Shown here piece after piece: positions 20,248 to 33,800 of a stretch of 52,500 bases of DNA; position 1 is the first letter of the stretch; each line of letters begins with the position of its first letter. Where the stretch lies: assembly GCF_964340395.1 (NCBI RefSeq), contig NC_135565.1:5896642-5949141 (forward strand), read 5' to 3'. The position numbers and the translations under genes are program-made. The notes beneath the pieces were generated by a model, which did no database searches, was not told where the DNA came from, and saw nothing but the letters and a program-made list of their open reading frames with translations. This DNA comes from Glandiceps talaboti (lineage: Eukaryota > Hemichordata > Enteropneusta > Spengelidae).

Positions 20248-21729
20248 CTTTATTCTCGTCATCAATTCGTCGATGCATACTATTTTGTAATACCGTACTT
20301 CGTACAAGAAGCTACCTGTAGGCTCTTTATCCTTACTTTCACACGCAAGCCAGCTTGTCTGGTTAAAGGCTTTCGAATAAACAATGTAGGTTTTTTTTTC
20401 TACGTTTACGTTACGACAACTCGCGTTTCGTTATTAACTTTGCGATGCTCAAAATGTGAGTCAAAACGTTCCAAAACCCCATTTTTGACAAATTATGCTT
20501 GAGAAGTTATGATTACATTATTTCCATATAATTTATTCAGTCAGTCAGTCAGTCAGTCAGTCAGTCGGAAAATACTCATGTTTGTCACTATCGACTTGTA
20601 GTGACAAGGCCCCTTAGGTCACTCACAGTTTCCTTGGTCGAACGAAGATAAATATTGGAGATTAGTATCAAAAGAGTACATCCGCTGTAAATGGGATGTC
20701 AAAGTAGATAGATAGCCTGCTGGGTGGTGAGTTAAGCTTTCATACTGCCTTTACAAGTATTGACAGCGAAACCCGCAGTAATTGCATGTTACTGTATATG
20801 TCAGAAATTAATGTACTACATGTAAGAAACCCCAGATATCAAAGGTCGCACTCAGTTATTGTACGTTGAAATTACGAAATACTTCTTGATATGTGTACGG
20901 TTTGATGGGCAGTATTCTACAATATGAATGCATGAATTTACCAAAAGGAACGTAGGCGGGAAGCCACTGATACGTATATACCTCGTAATGTTAGGCATTC
21001 ACAATAACATGTAAACCTTGGCTGTTGATGCAATGAGCGCAGCAGAGTTGGGGTCAAAGATCACCAGGGACTATTAATCTCAGGGATGAGTCTAGAGTTA
21101 CCTCATTTAGACTTTGCTGCGGCATGGTTGGATTTCTATGTATGCATCGTGACATACCATGTATTAGCATATATGCAAATATGTTTATATGGATGTGTTT
21201 ACGTAATGTGTTGCATGCAAAATCAATCAGCAATTATAAGTATTGCTAAACCATTGTAAGAAATATGATAGTTGATGGAGAAGGGTTAGCAACGCGTACA
21301 CTGTACATGTGAATTTTGAAGTTATGTTTTCATATCATATTACATTGACAGGCTTTTGACACAAGTTTCAATTTGACGTAAAACACGAGGGACACCAACT
21401 TGTGGTTTTAATGCAAAACGACGCCCACCCTCCCCCTCCCTCCCTCAGTAATGATAACACACATGTAGCTCACCTCCTCCGTTTTTGTAACACAAATATG
21501 GAAATCGCCATATATTTCCCAAACCTACAGAAAATCCAATCAAGGCAAGTACGAAATCTGCTTTTCCAATCCACTGTTCACGTTCTTTTTCCGTAGGTAA
21601 TTCTTCTCCTTTCTCGGTATCGGCGACCACTTCGGGGTCTTTTTTCTCTTGCATGCTGGTGCTGCCAGGTTCTGTTTGTGTTTCCATAATGCTGTGCGTG
21701 CAATGAACTGGGAGTCCCTTTGTCGCCAA
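987..21729 (-). CDS. SLC6 Na+/Cl- dependent transporter, GABA/taurine/creatine group (11 exons, 3' end missing)
   Basis: A plasma-membrane sodium- and chloride-coupled symporter of a small amino-acid-like solute. Eleven minus-strand exons join in phase (256, 132, 238, 133, 135, 104, 125, 113, 141, 103 and 101 bases) to 527 codons. TM1 carries the family motif [20 protein letters not shown]2-3 follow, then an extracellular loop with the disulfide pair [10 protein letters not shown] and three N-glycosylation sequons. TM6 reads [15 protein letters not shown], which includes the Gln and Ser expected at the chloride site and is typical of the GABA/taurine/betaine/creatine branch rather than the glycine or monoamine branches. 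TM8 includes [12 protein letters not shown] and LGLDSEFVSVEGF. Family members have about 600-650 residues, so TM12 and the C-tail are missing and should lie beyond position 1. The substrate cannot be assigned. The start may be at 21729 or at the in-frame Met at 21687. Intron 1 is 8.3 kb and contains a TRIM gene; intron 3 contains tRNA genes. Confidence 0.93.
1261..1379. repeat. 59-60 bp tandem duplication
   Basis: Two near-identical units starting CCCAATAACCTGATTAC and ending AAGTGTACA lie head to tail, differing at a few positions. Confidence 0.9.
1491..1505. repeat. G15 homopolymer
   Basis: Fifteen consecutive G bases on the plus strand. The length is likely uncertain in any assembly. Confidence 0.9.
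1739..2535. repeat. GGTGA/GATGA pentamer array, strongly strand-asymmetric
   Basis: About 800 bases built from GGTGA, GATGA, GGTGG and GAGTT pentamer variants, with almost no C on the plus strand. Larger blocks also recur, for example GGTGGGAGTGAGTTGAGGTG several times, so there is a higher-order pattern above the pentamer. The purine/G-rich strand is the non-template strand of the SLC6 intron reversed; that is, the SLC6 transcript would carry the C-rich complement. Confidence 0.95.
2680..3896. repeat. 21-bp minisatellite, about 58 copies
   Basis: A head-to-tail 21-base unit containing GATTAGAAATCTTTT, with one dominant variable site (GATTATG or GATTGTG). Because 21 is divisible by three and the unit lacks stops in two frames, it creates a 441-codon frame on the plus strand (repeat [14 protein letters not shown]) and a 407-codon frame on the minus strand (repeat KISNHNQ). 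There is no promoter, splice context or homology to suggest either is translated. It sits inside SLC6 intron 10. Confidence 0.97.
4058..4160 (-). CDS. SLC6 exon 10 (TM9-TM10 region)
   Basis: The acceptor TTGCAG precedes GGCGGTATGTATG. It encodes [20 protein letters not shown] and continues to GWVY plus one base of a Gly codon, ending at the donor gtaagtt. GGMYVFQ-x-FDYYxxSG is highly conserved in SLC6 transporters. Confidence 0.95.
4161..6076 (-). other. SLC6 intron 9, AT-rich, no gene seen
   Basis: About 1.9 kb of AT-rich intron. One CRE palindrome lies at 5008-5015. A segment near 4570-4620 (CGACCTACCTACC... AACTTTTCT) loosely resembles segments at 36235 and 39005, a possible weak dispersed repeat. 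I see no exon. Confidence 0.6.
6077..6108. repeat. (GGT)n microsatellite
   Basis: About 10 perfect GGT triplets on the plus strand within SLC6 intron 9. Confidence 0.95.
6211..6351 (-). CDS. SLC6 exon 9 (TM8-TM9 loop and TM9)
   Basis: The acceptor CCTTTCAG precedes TTTGTGAGTGTTGAAGG. It encodes [16 protein letters not shown], a basic loop (RVGTYRK) and the hydrophobic helix [20 protein letters not shown], 47 codons in phase 0, ending at GAG|gtaag. The FVxVEGFVT motif directly follows LGLDSE of exon 8. Its first ~50 bases and its acceptor are tandemly copied upstream. Confidence 0.95.
6352..6610 (-). repeat. Tandem copies of the exon 9 acceptor and exon head
   Basis: Four further units of about 61 bases lie immediately upstream of exon 9. 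Each carries a pyrimidine tract and CAG acceptor (degenerate in the last) plus codons like [10 protein letters not shown]. The unit next to exon 9 is separated by 75 bases, acceptor to acceptor (6426 to 6351), and is open in the exon 9 frame; the further ones are spaced 61 bases apart and shift frame. A short CACCTTT run is itself repeated between exon 9 and the first copy. Confidence 0.93.
6771..6883 (-). CDS. SLC6 exon 8 (TM7-8 region)
   Basis: The acceptor TTACAG precedes GTCCTGGTCTGG. It encodes [16 protein letters not shown], then a hydrophobic helix ending LILLGLDSE, with donor GAG|gtattt. The FIAYPxAxxxMPxxPLWSxLFF pattern places the gene in the GABA/taurine/creatine branch. Confidence 0.95.
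7010..7745. repeat. Degenerate ~20-22 bp repeat rich in TGATGTCAT
   Basis: Most of SLC6 intron 7 consists of diverged units like GTGATGTCATAGCATAAAG. Two units are perfect CRE palindromes TGACGTCA (7652-7659 and 7714-7721). The array ends at the donor of exon 7. Confidence 0.85.
7750..7874 (-). CDS. SLC6 exon 7 (TM7)
   Basis: The acceptor ATTCCAG precedes GGACTGTATTAC. It encodes [20 protein letters not shown] and continues to VEKVAKS plus one base of Gly, with donor gtatgt. CxNSGTSxxxGFxxFSxLGFMA is the standard SLC6 TM7 signature, including the Asn and Ser/Thr that line the ion sites. Confidence 0.95.
7935..8185 (-). repeat. Dispersed repeat family D, copy 1 (minus orientation)
   Basis: In reverse complement this aligns with 44028-44300. 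Shared blocks are GGAGG-TACTTGGCTGGGT, TCAACAGTT-TAC, GTGCATTCA and GGGTCAA...CTACATAATG. It lies in SLC6 intron 6. The family is not recognised. Confidence 0.7.
8403..8512. repeat. CAGA/GAGG microsatellite
   Basis: About 110 bases of CAGA tetramers with interspersed GAGG, ending in pure CAGA. It lies in SLC6 intron 6. Confidence 0.95.
8598..8701 (-). CDS. SLC6 exon 6 (TM6)
   Basis: The acceptor CATGTAG precedes GTATGGATTGATG. It encodes [20 protein letters not shown] and then [13 protein letters not shown] plus AG, with donor gtgatt. The unwound TM6 segment with Gln and Ser of the sodium and chloride sites is intact. Confidence 0.96.
9203..9337 (-). CDS. SLC6 exon 5 (TM5 and following loop)
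   Basis: The acceptor ATTTCAG precedes GTGGTGTATTTT. It encodes [20 protein letters not shown], then [14 protein letters not shown] and KLKESQ, 45 codons in phase 0, with donor gtgagt. [10 protein letters not shown] and the TLxGAxxGI segment are family hallmarks. Confidence 0.96.
10127..10259 (-). CDS. SLC6 exon 4 (end of EL2 and TM4)
   Basis: The acceptor AACTAG precedes GAGAAAAACTTTG, completing the Glu of EFWE. It encodes [10 protein letters not shown], then [20 protein letters not shown] and FKGVRSTGR, with donor gtacgt in phase 0. FKGVRSTG matches the cytoplasmic KGVKSTGK-type motif between TM4 and TM5. Confidence 0.95.
10391..10434. repeat. (GGT)n microsatellite
   Basis: About 14 perfect GGT triplets in SLC6 intron 3, similar to the run at 6077. 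Confidence 0.95.
10656..10726 (+). pseudogene. tRNA-Tyr pseudogene, anticodon arm lost
   Basis: The acceptor stem (CCTTCGA / TCGAAGG), D arm start (TAGCTCAGTTGGTAGAG) and T arm (GGTTCGAATCC) are recognisable. The anticodon stem-loop, including GTA, is replaced by a short GAAAACCAGTC-like segment. It measures 71 bases against 86 for the intact copy at 11133. Confidence 0.9.
11133..11218 (+). tRNA. tRNA-Tyr (anticodon GTA) with 13-nt intron
   Basis: All cloverleaf parts are present: acceptor CCTTCGA/TCGAAGG, D arm GCTC...GAGC, anticodon stem GAGGA/TCCTT, anticodon GTA at 11166-11168, variable loop AGGTC, T stem GCTGG/CCGGC and discriminator A. An intron of 13 bases (about 11170-11182) follows position 37, the canonical place. 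Without it the tRNA is 73 bases, almost the same as vertebrate tRNA-Tyr. A T6 terminator follows at 11222. This is the only one of the three local copies that looks functional. Confidence 0.95.
11222..11227 (+). terminator. Pol III terminator of tRNA-Tyr
   Basis: A run of six T begins four bases after the discriminator base of the intact tRNA-Tyr. Confidence 0.8.
11681..11837 (+). pseudogene. tRNA-Tyr interrupted by an insertion
   Basis: The ends match tRNA-Tyr perfectly, but the middle has CGGATGACTGTA twice (11705-11716 and 11776-11787) with 59 bases between. The insert holds an imperfect hairpin (AGACAAGCC / GGGTTTGTCT), then AATAAA and ends in A6, like a small retroposed RNA end flanked by a 12-bp target duplication. 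The anticodon stem GATGA also mismatches TCCTT at one pair, so the pre-insertion copy was probably already weak. An unusually long tRNA intron is a less likely reading. Confidence 0.85.
12558..12795 (-). CDS. SLC6 exon 3 (TM3 and large extracellular loop)
   Basis: The acceptor CTGTAG precedes GCATTGG. It encodes [19 protein letters not shown], then [11 protein letters not shown], and the EL2 loop with [10 protein letters not shown], three N-x-T/S sequons (NFT, NST, NFT) and VVEFW plus GA, with donor gtgagta. The Tyr pair in TM3 and the EL2 cysteines match SLC6. Confidence 0.95.
13013..13072 (-). pseudogene. Decayed duplicate of the 3' half of SLC6 exon 2 with donor
   Basis: The minus-strand sequence ending AATATGTACACTATTTCAAG|gtaacg mirrors the end of exon 2, AATATGTCCACTATTTCAAG|gtaaga, 72 bases upstream. 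Homology extends about 60 bases but contains stops (AGTTAG where the exon has AGTCAA) and small insertions. It is a relic of a partial tandem exon duplication that kept its donor site. Confidence 0.85.
13085..13216 (-). CDS. SLC6 exon 2 (TM2)
   Basis: The acceptor TTATAG precedes GTGCATTTCTC. It encodes [20 protein letters not shown], then [20 protein letters not shown] and LFQ plus G, with donor gtaaga. GAFLIPYF and LExxLGQFxSQGGI are invariant-type SLC6 motifs. It joins exon 1 through a split Gly codon across an 8.3-kb intron. Confidence 0.96.
13981..14067. repeat. (CT)n microsatellite
   Basis: Forty-three perfect CT dinucleotides. Confidence 0.98.
14870..15030. repeat. Degenerate GCTGCGGGTCG-type repeat
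   Basis: Variants of TGCGGGTCGCT, TGCGGGCTGTGGG and GCTGCAGG recur at irregular spacing. It is a GC-rich patch in AT-rich surroundings. Confidence 0.65.
16230..16887. repeat. 46-bp satellite, 14 units plus a partial
   Basis: Unit starts GAAGCCACGGATAGCCTCT and ends AGATTAGAATC. The first nine units are identical. From about 16643, units alternate among CCGATAACC, CAGATAACC and CGGATAGCC versions in the order 1-2-3-1-2, a three-unit higher-order repeat. It lies about 100 bases past the stop of the TRIM gene, probably in its 3' UTR or flank. Confidence 0.97.
16992..19206 (-). CDS. TRIM2/3/71-like RING-B-box-coiled coil-filamin-NHL protein, intronless, two frameshifts
   Basis: A TRIM E3 ubiquitin ligase-type gene. 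Allowing for two single-base breaks it would encode about 738 residues, close to TRIM2/3 (about 744). RING at about 19-57 has C19-x2-C22, C34-x-H36-x2-C39-x2-C42 and C54-x2-C57. B-box 1 starts near C97 and B-box 2 near C158 ([16 protein letters not shown]). A long coiled coil spans about 200-320, a filamin-type Ig domain about 355-450 ([16 protein letters not shown]), and NHL repeats run to the C-terminus (repeats of PxGIAxx...VYVSDRxxxxVxxFxxDG). Frame breaks fall at G5 runs near 19058-19062 (inside the RING, before C54) and 17756-17760 (at PWG of the first NHL repeat); one more G in each restores the domain frame. ATG 19206 (MAGVEF) is preferred over upstream in-frame 19257. The gene is nested in SLC6 intron 1 on the same strand. 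It is either a recently broken retrocopy or intact with assembly errors. Confidence 0.92.
19350..19396. repeat. (TTTTG)n microsatellite
   Basis: About nine TTTTG pentamers with one C substitution, upstream of the TRIM gene. Confidence 0.9.
19397..19769. other. Intron 1 sequence without a recognised feature
   Basis: AT-rich. It would contain the promoter or 5' UTR of the TRIM gene only if that lies unusually far upstream. No motif stands out. Confidence 0.5.
19785..20085. repeat. Compound pentamer array TTTTA > TGTTC > TACTC > TATTC
   Basis: Successive blocks of pentamers that differ by one or two bases: TTTTA (about 19785-19820), TGTTC (about 19845-19890), ACTCT (about 19905-19930) and then some 30 copies of TATTC to 20080. 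Confidence 0.95.
20207..20245. repeat. A39 homopolymer
   Basis: Thirty-nine consecutive A bases. On the minus strand the flank reads AATAAAGTC and then T, so it is not simply a retroelement tail on that strand. Confidence 0.9.
20536..20567. repeat. (TCAG)n microsatellite
   Basis: Eight TCAG tetramers. Confidence 0.95.
20585..20680 (+). repeat. Dispersed repeat family E, copy 1
   Basis: Shares TAGTGACAAG, CCCTTAGGTCACT, TTCC-GGTCGAAC and AAATATTGGAGA with 25455-25560 and 52100-52180. Short and diverged; no coding capacity. Confidence 0.6.
20681..21473 (-). other. Intron 1 sequence next to SLC6 exon 1
   Basis: AT-rich sequence with no repeat or exon recognised. Confidence 0.5.
21474..21729 (-). 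CDS. SLC6 exon 1 (N-terminus and TM1)
   Basis: A charged cytoplasmic N-terminus ([18 protein letters not shown]) precedes [20 protein letters not shown] and [17 protein letters not shown]. It ends GGAGGAG|gtgagct, splitting a Gly codon. The first Met at 21729 gives 52 residues before TM1 and the Met at 21687 gives 38; both are normal for the family. No upstream coding exon is needed. Confidence 0.93.
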
Positions 21730-21970
21730 CCGTCGCTTGATGATATACTACGCATGTGGACAAGCACATGCCAAGTTTTGTCAGGGAGCTACTAACATGA
21801 GATGGGAGTTCGGACTATTCCATTATAACATAACAACTGTACTCATTCACTCTGAGCTCTGCCACTACCAGTCCGACTTGTACTATTAAATACCATTCCT
21901 CTTGTAGTTGATTTTTTAAGTTTTTCGACAACTAGTCTATCACTGATATTTCGCCTCAGCATTCTTCGTT

Positions 21971-22058
<88 letters not shown>

Positions 22059-22168
22059 TATCACTCACTCACTCACTCACTCACTCACTCACTCACTCAC
22101 TCACTCACTCACTCACTCACTCACTCACTCACTCACTCACTCACTCACTCACTCACTCACTCACTCAC

Positions 22169-22228
<60 letters not shown>

Positions 22229-22245
22229 CCTATCTATCTATATAC

Positions 22246-22313
<68 letters not shown>

Positions 22314-22331
22314 ATATCTATCTATCTATTG
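21971..22331. repeat. Compound tetramer array TCAA > TCAC > TCTA
   Basis: Blocks of (TCAA)n to about 22057, (CACT)n to about 22169 and (CTAT)n to about 22331, with few interruptions. Each tetramer differs from its neighbour by one base. Confidence 0.97.
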
Positions 22332-22339
22332 GTCGATCG

Positions 22340-22556
22340 ATCAATCAATCAATTGATCAATCAGACTTTTATTGAGTTTTGATTTGTCTATACCAAACTC
22401 AAAATATTTAAAACCCAATCAATGTGTTATTTAGTTAGCCTTGAAGTCTCCATTTAGTATGTCATAAAGTGAATGTCGTTTGGCTCTACTCCTATATACG
22501 ACGAATAACCTTGAAATGTACAAAAACAGGTCAATAAACTTTCAATTTTCTTGTTT
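22340..22556 (-). mobile_element. Possible retroelement 3' end with tetramer tail
   Basis: On the minus strand an AT-rich segment ends CAAAACTCAATAAAAGTCTGATTGATTG and runs into the TCAA/TCTA array. This layout (AATAAA-like end followed by a short tandem tail) is typical of CR1/L2-type LINE or SINE ends. No coding part is present. Confidence 0.45.
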
Positions 22557-22613
22557 TAACCCATGCCGAGATAGCAACGTTTAATTATAGCCACAAGACG
22601 GTAATAACAAACA

Positions 22614-22727
22614 AACAAACACACACACACACACACACACATATATACATACACACTTACGTACGTATGTAAATATACACACATACACATATACATACAT
22701 ACATACATACATACATACATACATACA

Positions 22728-22761
<34 letters not shown>

Positions 22762-22775
22762 CATACATACATACA
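22614..22775. repeat. (AC)n and (ATAC)n microsatellites
   Basis: An (AC)n tract to about 22642, mixed ATAC/ATGT, then about 20 ATAC tetramers (22690-22775). Confidence 0.95.
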
Positions 22776-24290
22776 CAATGTGTGAATAAGTTGTAGAAAA
22801 GACAAAAGAATTCAATTGTCCAACTATACCCTGGAAATTACAGCCAAAGTATATGAGACGAAAACAAAGAAAGTAAAATATTTCAAAGCTTAAGAATGTT
22901 CAAAATGTGAATTTGGTGAAAAGGAAGAAAAATGTTTCTGTAACCTTGTTACGCCTGGAGGTGATGATATCACCGACTAGAGTTAAAATCCAGGGTTAAA
23001 ATATACGGTATCTAGCTAGGGAGATCATCATGATAGACCCTCGCTTTCATCAAATAACTTTTGTGCGAAACACAATGATACACGTAGTAATTGAATACAG
23101 CTATGCGACCACATGTCAATACCGATGATTCCATGCACAATACAGCAGACCTTCTAGAATGACGTCATCTCATCACTTGTACGCTATCCCAACAAATCAG
23201 TGATAGAATTACATAAAAGCTACTGACAACAGAACAATGCATATAATTCACTTATATACCTTGGTTCATTCCATTTATTTTCCCTGACTCAACTATTGAG
23301 ATGTACATTATTTTTTTCAAAAAGTGCGAGTCATACACTACTAGCTTGATTCAACAAGCAGCGGTTATATATATATATATACCTATTCAATATTTTATAT
23401 CCGACTTCCACCAAATAGGTCAAGTAATGCAGCTGATGTATACAGTCTCGATCCGAGGGGAGGGGGGGGGGTGAATGTCATCCATTGGTGTTATGTGATG
23501 CTCCTTAAAGGTGATTCAAAATGCTCACATTCACTATTGGTATTTTGCTAGACATGTTTGTGAAATGTATACTGTTTTACAACTTTAAAAAAGCGTCTGC
23601 AAACACCTTAAAATGACCTTTTTTTCAGTCAGTTCCCTTCGGATTTACTTCGAGAGTTTTCGGGTATTTCCGGTCCCACCTAGACCACGGGATTTTATGA
23701 CGTCATAAGGAACACCTCTTCAGGAATAAAGGTATTTTTGTAAACTTTGGGTTCTGGAGATATTTCATGATTTCACTTACAGAATTTCTAGTGATTGCCA
23801 AAAAAAATGCCATCAAATTGAATCTTTCATTTTCATTATTCTGTTAATATCTTTGCAGTGATCTAGAGTTATCTGTTGGGAATCAGCAGATATTGATTGT
23901 TCATCCAATACATATGCATACATATCTCCTATTGGGGGATGAAATGCTATGACAATGATTGTGATTGTGAAATGTGTCAATTTGGTATGTTTCCCAGAAC
24001 CCAAAGTTTGTGAAAATGCCTACACTTCCAGCATGTACATTGTATCAGTATGTCTGTATATGTGCATGTATGCATTATGTACATTAATCATATATGCATG
24101 TTTGCATGCATGCCTTTGTAAATATATTTACCATGTGCATGTATGCCAATCTGACTAAAATGTCATGTGGTGAGTATGGCTCGATTACTTTATTTACCTC
24201 AATTTCCTTCATTTACTGTTGGTTTTGTGTTTGTTCCAGGAGTGACCACCACCTTCCGAAATCAGGCCATATTTATTCAACACATCACAC
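22776..24290. other. Intergenic, between SLC6 exon 1 and RPL27A
   Basis: AT-rich DNA containing CRE palindromes at 23160 and 23698 and a G-rich run near 23456-23472. No exon or RNA gene was recognised. Confidence 0.55.
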
Positions 24291-24295
24291 TTTAA

Positions 24296-24505
24296 GCAGA
24301 GTGTATGTATGCATGCCTGTACATATATGTATTAAGGAGAGTGTATGTATGCATGCCTGTATATAGATGTATTAGGGAGAGTGTATGTATGCATGCCTGT
24401 ACATAGATGTATTAGGGAGTGTATGTATGTATGCATGCCTGTACATATATGTATTAGGGAGTGTATGTATGCATGCCTGTACATATATGTATTAGGGAGG
24501 AGTGT
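24296..24505 (+). repeat. ~40-bp minisatellite M, forward array
   Basis: Five units containing GTATGTATGCATGCCTGTAC and ATGTATTAGGGAG. The same unit recurs in reverse orientation at 26994-27140. Confidence 0.95.
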
Positions 24506-24589
24506 AGGTTTAGAAACACTTCTCTTTAACAATGAAACTTTTGAGATCACAGTCGACTCACATACAAGTATATATTGTATAAACAAACT

Positions 24590-24749
24590 TACAACCGATT
24601 TCGGTTTGGTAACACAATCACCCAAGATAGCTAGCAACAAGTTTGAACCGCGTTAACGTAAACATTAGATCAAACGGTTCAAACAACAAGAAAAGACGTT
24701 GTTGCTAGTTATCTTGGGTGACTGTGTTACCAAATCAAAATCCGTTGTA
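24590..24749. repeat. Foldback (inverted repeat) element
   Basis: The left arm starts TACAACCGATTTCGGTTTGG and contains CACCCAAGATAGCTAGCAAC, GTTTGAACCG. The right arm is its reverse complement over about 50 bases with roughly six mismatches. The spacer is about 24 bases around CGTTAACG. It looks like a MITE-like hairpin just downstream of RPL27A. Confidence 0.88.
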
Positions 24750-24895
24750 TTGTATGACATCTCACACAGGCATGTCCACCCACCTGTACCCCTTCCCCTC
24801 CCCCACCACCAACCAAGGTGATGCATACACAACATACACAACGTGACATATATTACAAACATCACACAGTATACATTGGCTCAACAAAACTGGCA

Positions 24896-24901
24896 TTTAT
24901 T
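24896..24901 (-). promoter_or_regulatory. RPL27A polyadenylation signal
   Basis: AATAAA on the minus strand, 30 bases past the RPL27A stop codon, implying a very short 3' UTR as usual for ribosomal protein genes. Confidence 0.85.
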
Positions 24902-24930
24902 TCACAATAAGAAATATTTGTTTGTACATA

Positions 24931-31223
<6,293 letters not shown>

Positions 31224-31226
<3 letters not shown>

Positions 31227-31250
31227 TTTCAAAATGGAGGATGAAAAGGG
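31224..31250 (-). CDS. RPL27A: RPL27A exon 1 (5' UTR and ATG only)
   Basis: On the minus strand a pyrimidine tract CCCTTTTCATCCTCC is followed by ATTTTGAAAATG|gtaagag. The exon therefore ends right after the start codon, and exon 2 opens with ACA GCC, giving M-T-A-R-L-K-K. The left coordinate of transcription is inferred. Confidence 0.85.
31243..31250 (-). promoter_or_regulatory. Probable TOP tract and transcription start of RPL27A
   Basis: CCCTTTTC about 20 bases before the ATG fits the terminal oligopyrimidine start used by ribosomal protein mRNAs for growth-dependent translation. The exact start base is inferred. Confidence 0.6.
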
Positions 31251-31767
31251 CGAGACTCTCGTCTAATCTCGCTGTTGAAACGAGAGTAAGAATTGTTCAA
31301 CGCGAGAGGGCGCAGCATTGTATGGTCTTATCTCTCCAAAGATTCTCCAATGCAGGCCCTGCTCCAATGTCTATACTTACAAGCATTGAGACACATATAT
31401 ATGCGAACATTGAGTAGTGGTTTACTACAACAACTGTACGGTTGGCAAGTGGAAAATTGCACTGCTTATCTGTATACCAAAAGGAAAAGAATTATACAAA
31501 AGAAAAGAATGGAAAATAATGTACTTTGTATTTGCCACCTCATTCCATTTCACCTTCATACCGTCGTCTACTATAAATATTAATTCCTTTTTATATACTC
31601 AGCTGTCTATTGCAATCTATATTTCTGTCTGAGTTGTGTATTCTACAGTGAACATGTATAAACACTGGGAACAAACTGTTAACAAACAAACAAACGAACG
31701 AGCTAACGCAAATTAAATAAACATTCTCAAGCAGACCCACGATATGCGTCACATGAATATACATATA
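31251..31767. other. Upstream of RPL27A
   Basis: Probable promoter region. No TATA box at the expected distance; otherwise AT-rich without a recognised feature. Confidence 0.45.
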
Positions 31768-31965
31768 GCTGTTTACGGCACTAGCAGTATTCCGTTTAGC
31801 TCTCATTTCATGGAACTTCCATGTTCATACCATGGAATATTACTAGCGCCGTAAACAGGCTACGAGAATAGCGCCGTAAACAGGCTTTGAGAATACCACT
31901 AGCGCCGTAAACTGGCTATGAGAATACCGCTAGCTCTGTAAACAGGCTATGCGAATACCGGTATT
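31768..31965. repeat. GCCGTAAACAGGC repeats, inverted plus tandem
   Basis: An inverted copy (31768-31794, GCTGTTTACGGCACTAGC) faces a direct tandem set of about four 29-34 bp units (31832-31965, ACTAGCGCCGTAAACAGGC). Between them lies the short palindrome CATGGAACTTCCATG. Confidence 0.88.
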
Positions 31966-32439
31966 TATGGTCGCTTGTTTTTAACATGGTTCCTGGGCTC
32001 ACTGTAGTCATTCCATACAGGTGTAGCTAGTTACCCACGTGATTATTGTAGTTTTCATTTACTCACGCATATTTTGAATAATTACTTTTGTTTGTTTGTT
32101 TGTTTGTACGTCTTATTGTAGTTCGGCATAAATATACGATGGCATTCATGTACATGCTGTCTCTGTAAGGTAAGCAGTACTAGTGTTGGGGCGCGCCCAC
32201 GCACCGACCGACCACAGATCGGGGCCGTTGAGGGCGGAGCGACATGGCGTATCTTACAGTTCATACGTATGCAGCACTCACACATATATCCAGTTGGAAT
32301 ATATAATTCTGACATTTTCATGTTGGTTTGAGTTCGATCCCACTGAATAAAAAAGGATTGTCACGAACATTAATCAGCGTTCATATTCTGACAACGCGCA
32401 AAAAAATAACTAAACTACCGTGGCCGAAGACGACAAATC
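31966..32439. other. Intergenic with a small GC-rich patch
   Basis: A GC-rich patch at about 32188-32244 (GGGGCGCGCCCACG) stands out in AT-rich DNA. No gene seen. Confidence 0.5.
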
Positions 32440-32660
32440 CGACGGTCTGCTAATTCAAGTGTCGGTCTTCTAATTCAAAAATCGGTCTTCTAATTCAAAA
32501 TCGGTCTTCTAATTCAAGTGTCGGTCTTCTAATTCAAGTGTCGGTCTTCTAGTTCAAGGGGTCGGTCTTCTAGTTCAAGTGTCGGTCTTCTAATTCAAGT
32601 GTCGGTCTTGTAATTCAAAAATCGGTCTTGTAATTCAAGTGTCGGTCTTCTAATTCAAGT
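32440..32660 (+). repeat. 20-bp tandem repeat, 11 units
   Basis: Unit GTCGGTCTTCTAATTCAAGT with variants at the unit ends (AA for GT) and C to G in the TTCT part. It runs directly into a TATAC array. Confidence 0.95.
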
Positions 32661-32990
32661 GTATACTATGCTATACACTATATACTATGCTATACTATAT
32701 ACTATACTATACTATACTATATCATACTATACTATATACTATACTATACTATACTATACTATACTATACTATACTATACTATACTATACTATACTATACT
32801 ATATACTATACTATACTATACTATACTATACTATACTATACTATACTATACTATACTATACTATACTATACTATATTATACTATACTATACTATACTATA
32901 CTATACTATACTATACTATACTATACTATACTATACTATACTATACAATACTATACTATACTATACTATACTATACTAATCTATATTACA
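32661..32990. repeat. (TATAC)n pentamer array
   Basis: About 60 TATAC units with rare variants. Long open frames (repeated YYTIL) come from the repeat. Confidence 0.97.
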
Positions 32991-33004
32991 TACTATACCA
33001 CACA

Positions 33005-33240
<236 letters not shown>

Positions 33241-33354
33241 AAGGGAGCGAGAAGATAGAAAACAAAAATAGAGAGATTGTAAGAGAGACAGAGAAAAGCT
33301 AGCTAGGTGAGGGATCGAAGGAAAAACAAATCAATAAATAAACCGATCGCGAAT

Positions 33355-33715
33355 TCTGACGTCGAGTATGTCCTTCAATTCGGTTTATTTTTTGTTCTGT
33401 TTATTTCTTATACTTTGAAATCGGAATAAACCGAAATAGTCGGAAAATTCTTTCTTTCTGTTTATATTCTAGAGATACATGGGGTACCCCGTCGTTCATT
33501 CTTGTTTCTGTTTATTTCATATAAGTCGAAATAGTCTGAATATTCTTGAGATACATTGGGGTACGCTTTCGTTCTTTCCTTCTGTTTATTTCCTAAGGTG
33601 GAGTAAACCGATATACATGTAGTTGGAATATTCTTTCTCTCTGTTTATTTCTTCCACTTAGAGGTCGGAATAAACCGAAGCAGCCGCCGGAATATTCTTT
33701 CTACAGAATAACCGT
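33355..33715. repeat. Degenerate ~90-110 bp tandem repeat
   Basis: Three to four diverged units, each with CTGTTTATTTC, a GTCGGAATAAACCGAAATAG-type block and GGAATATTCTTTCT. Two also contain GAGATACAT-GGGGTAC. Confidence 0.75.
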
Positions 33716-33800
33716 GTAGGGTCTATGTGACAAGACTCTGAGTTGTTACCAATCACTCTTTTTTTTCCAGGGAATTACACTCACTTAGTTAGCTTAGACG

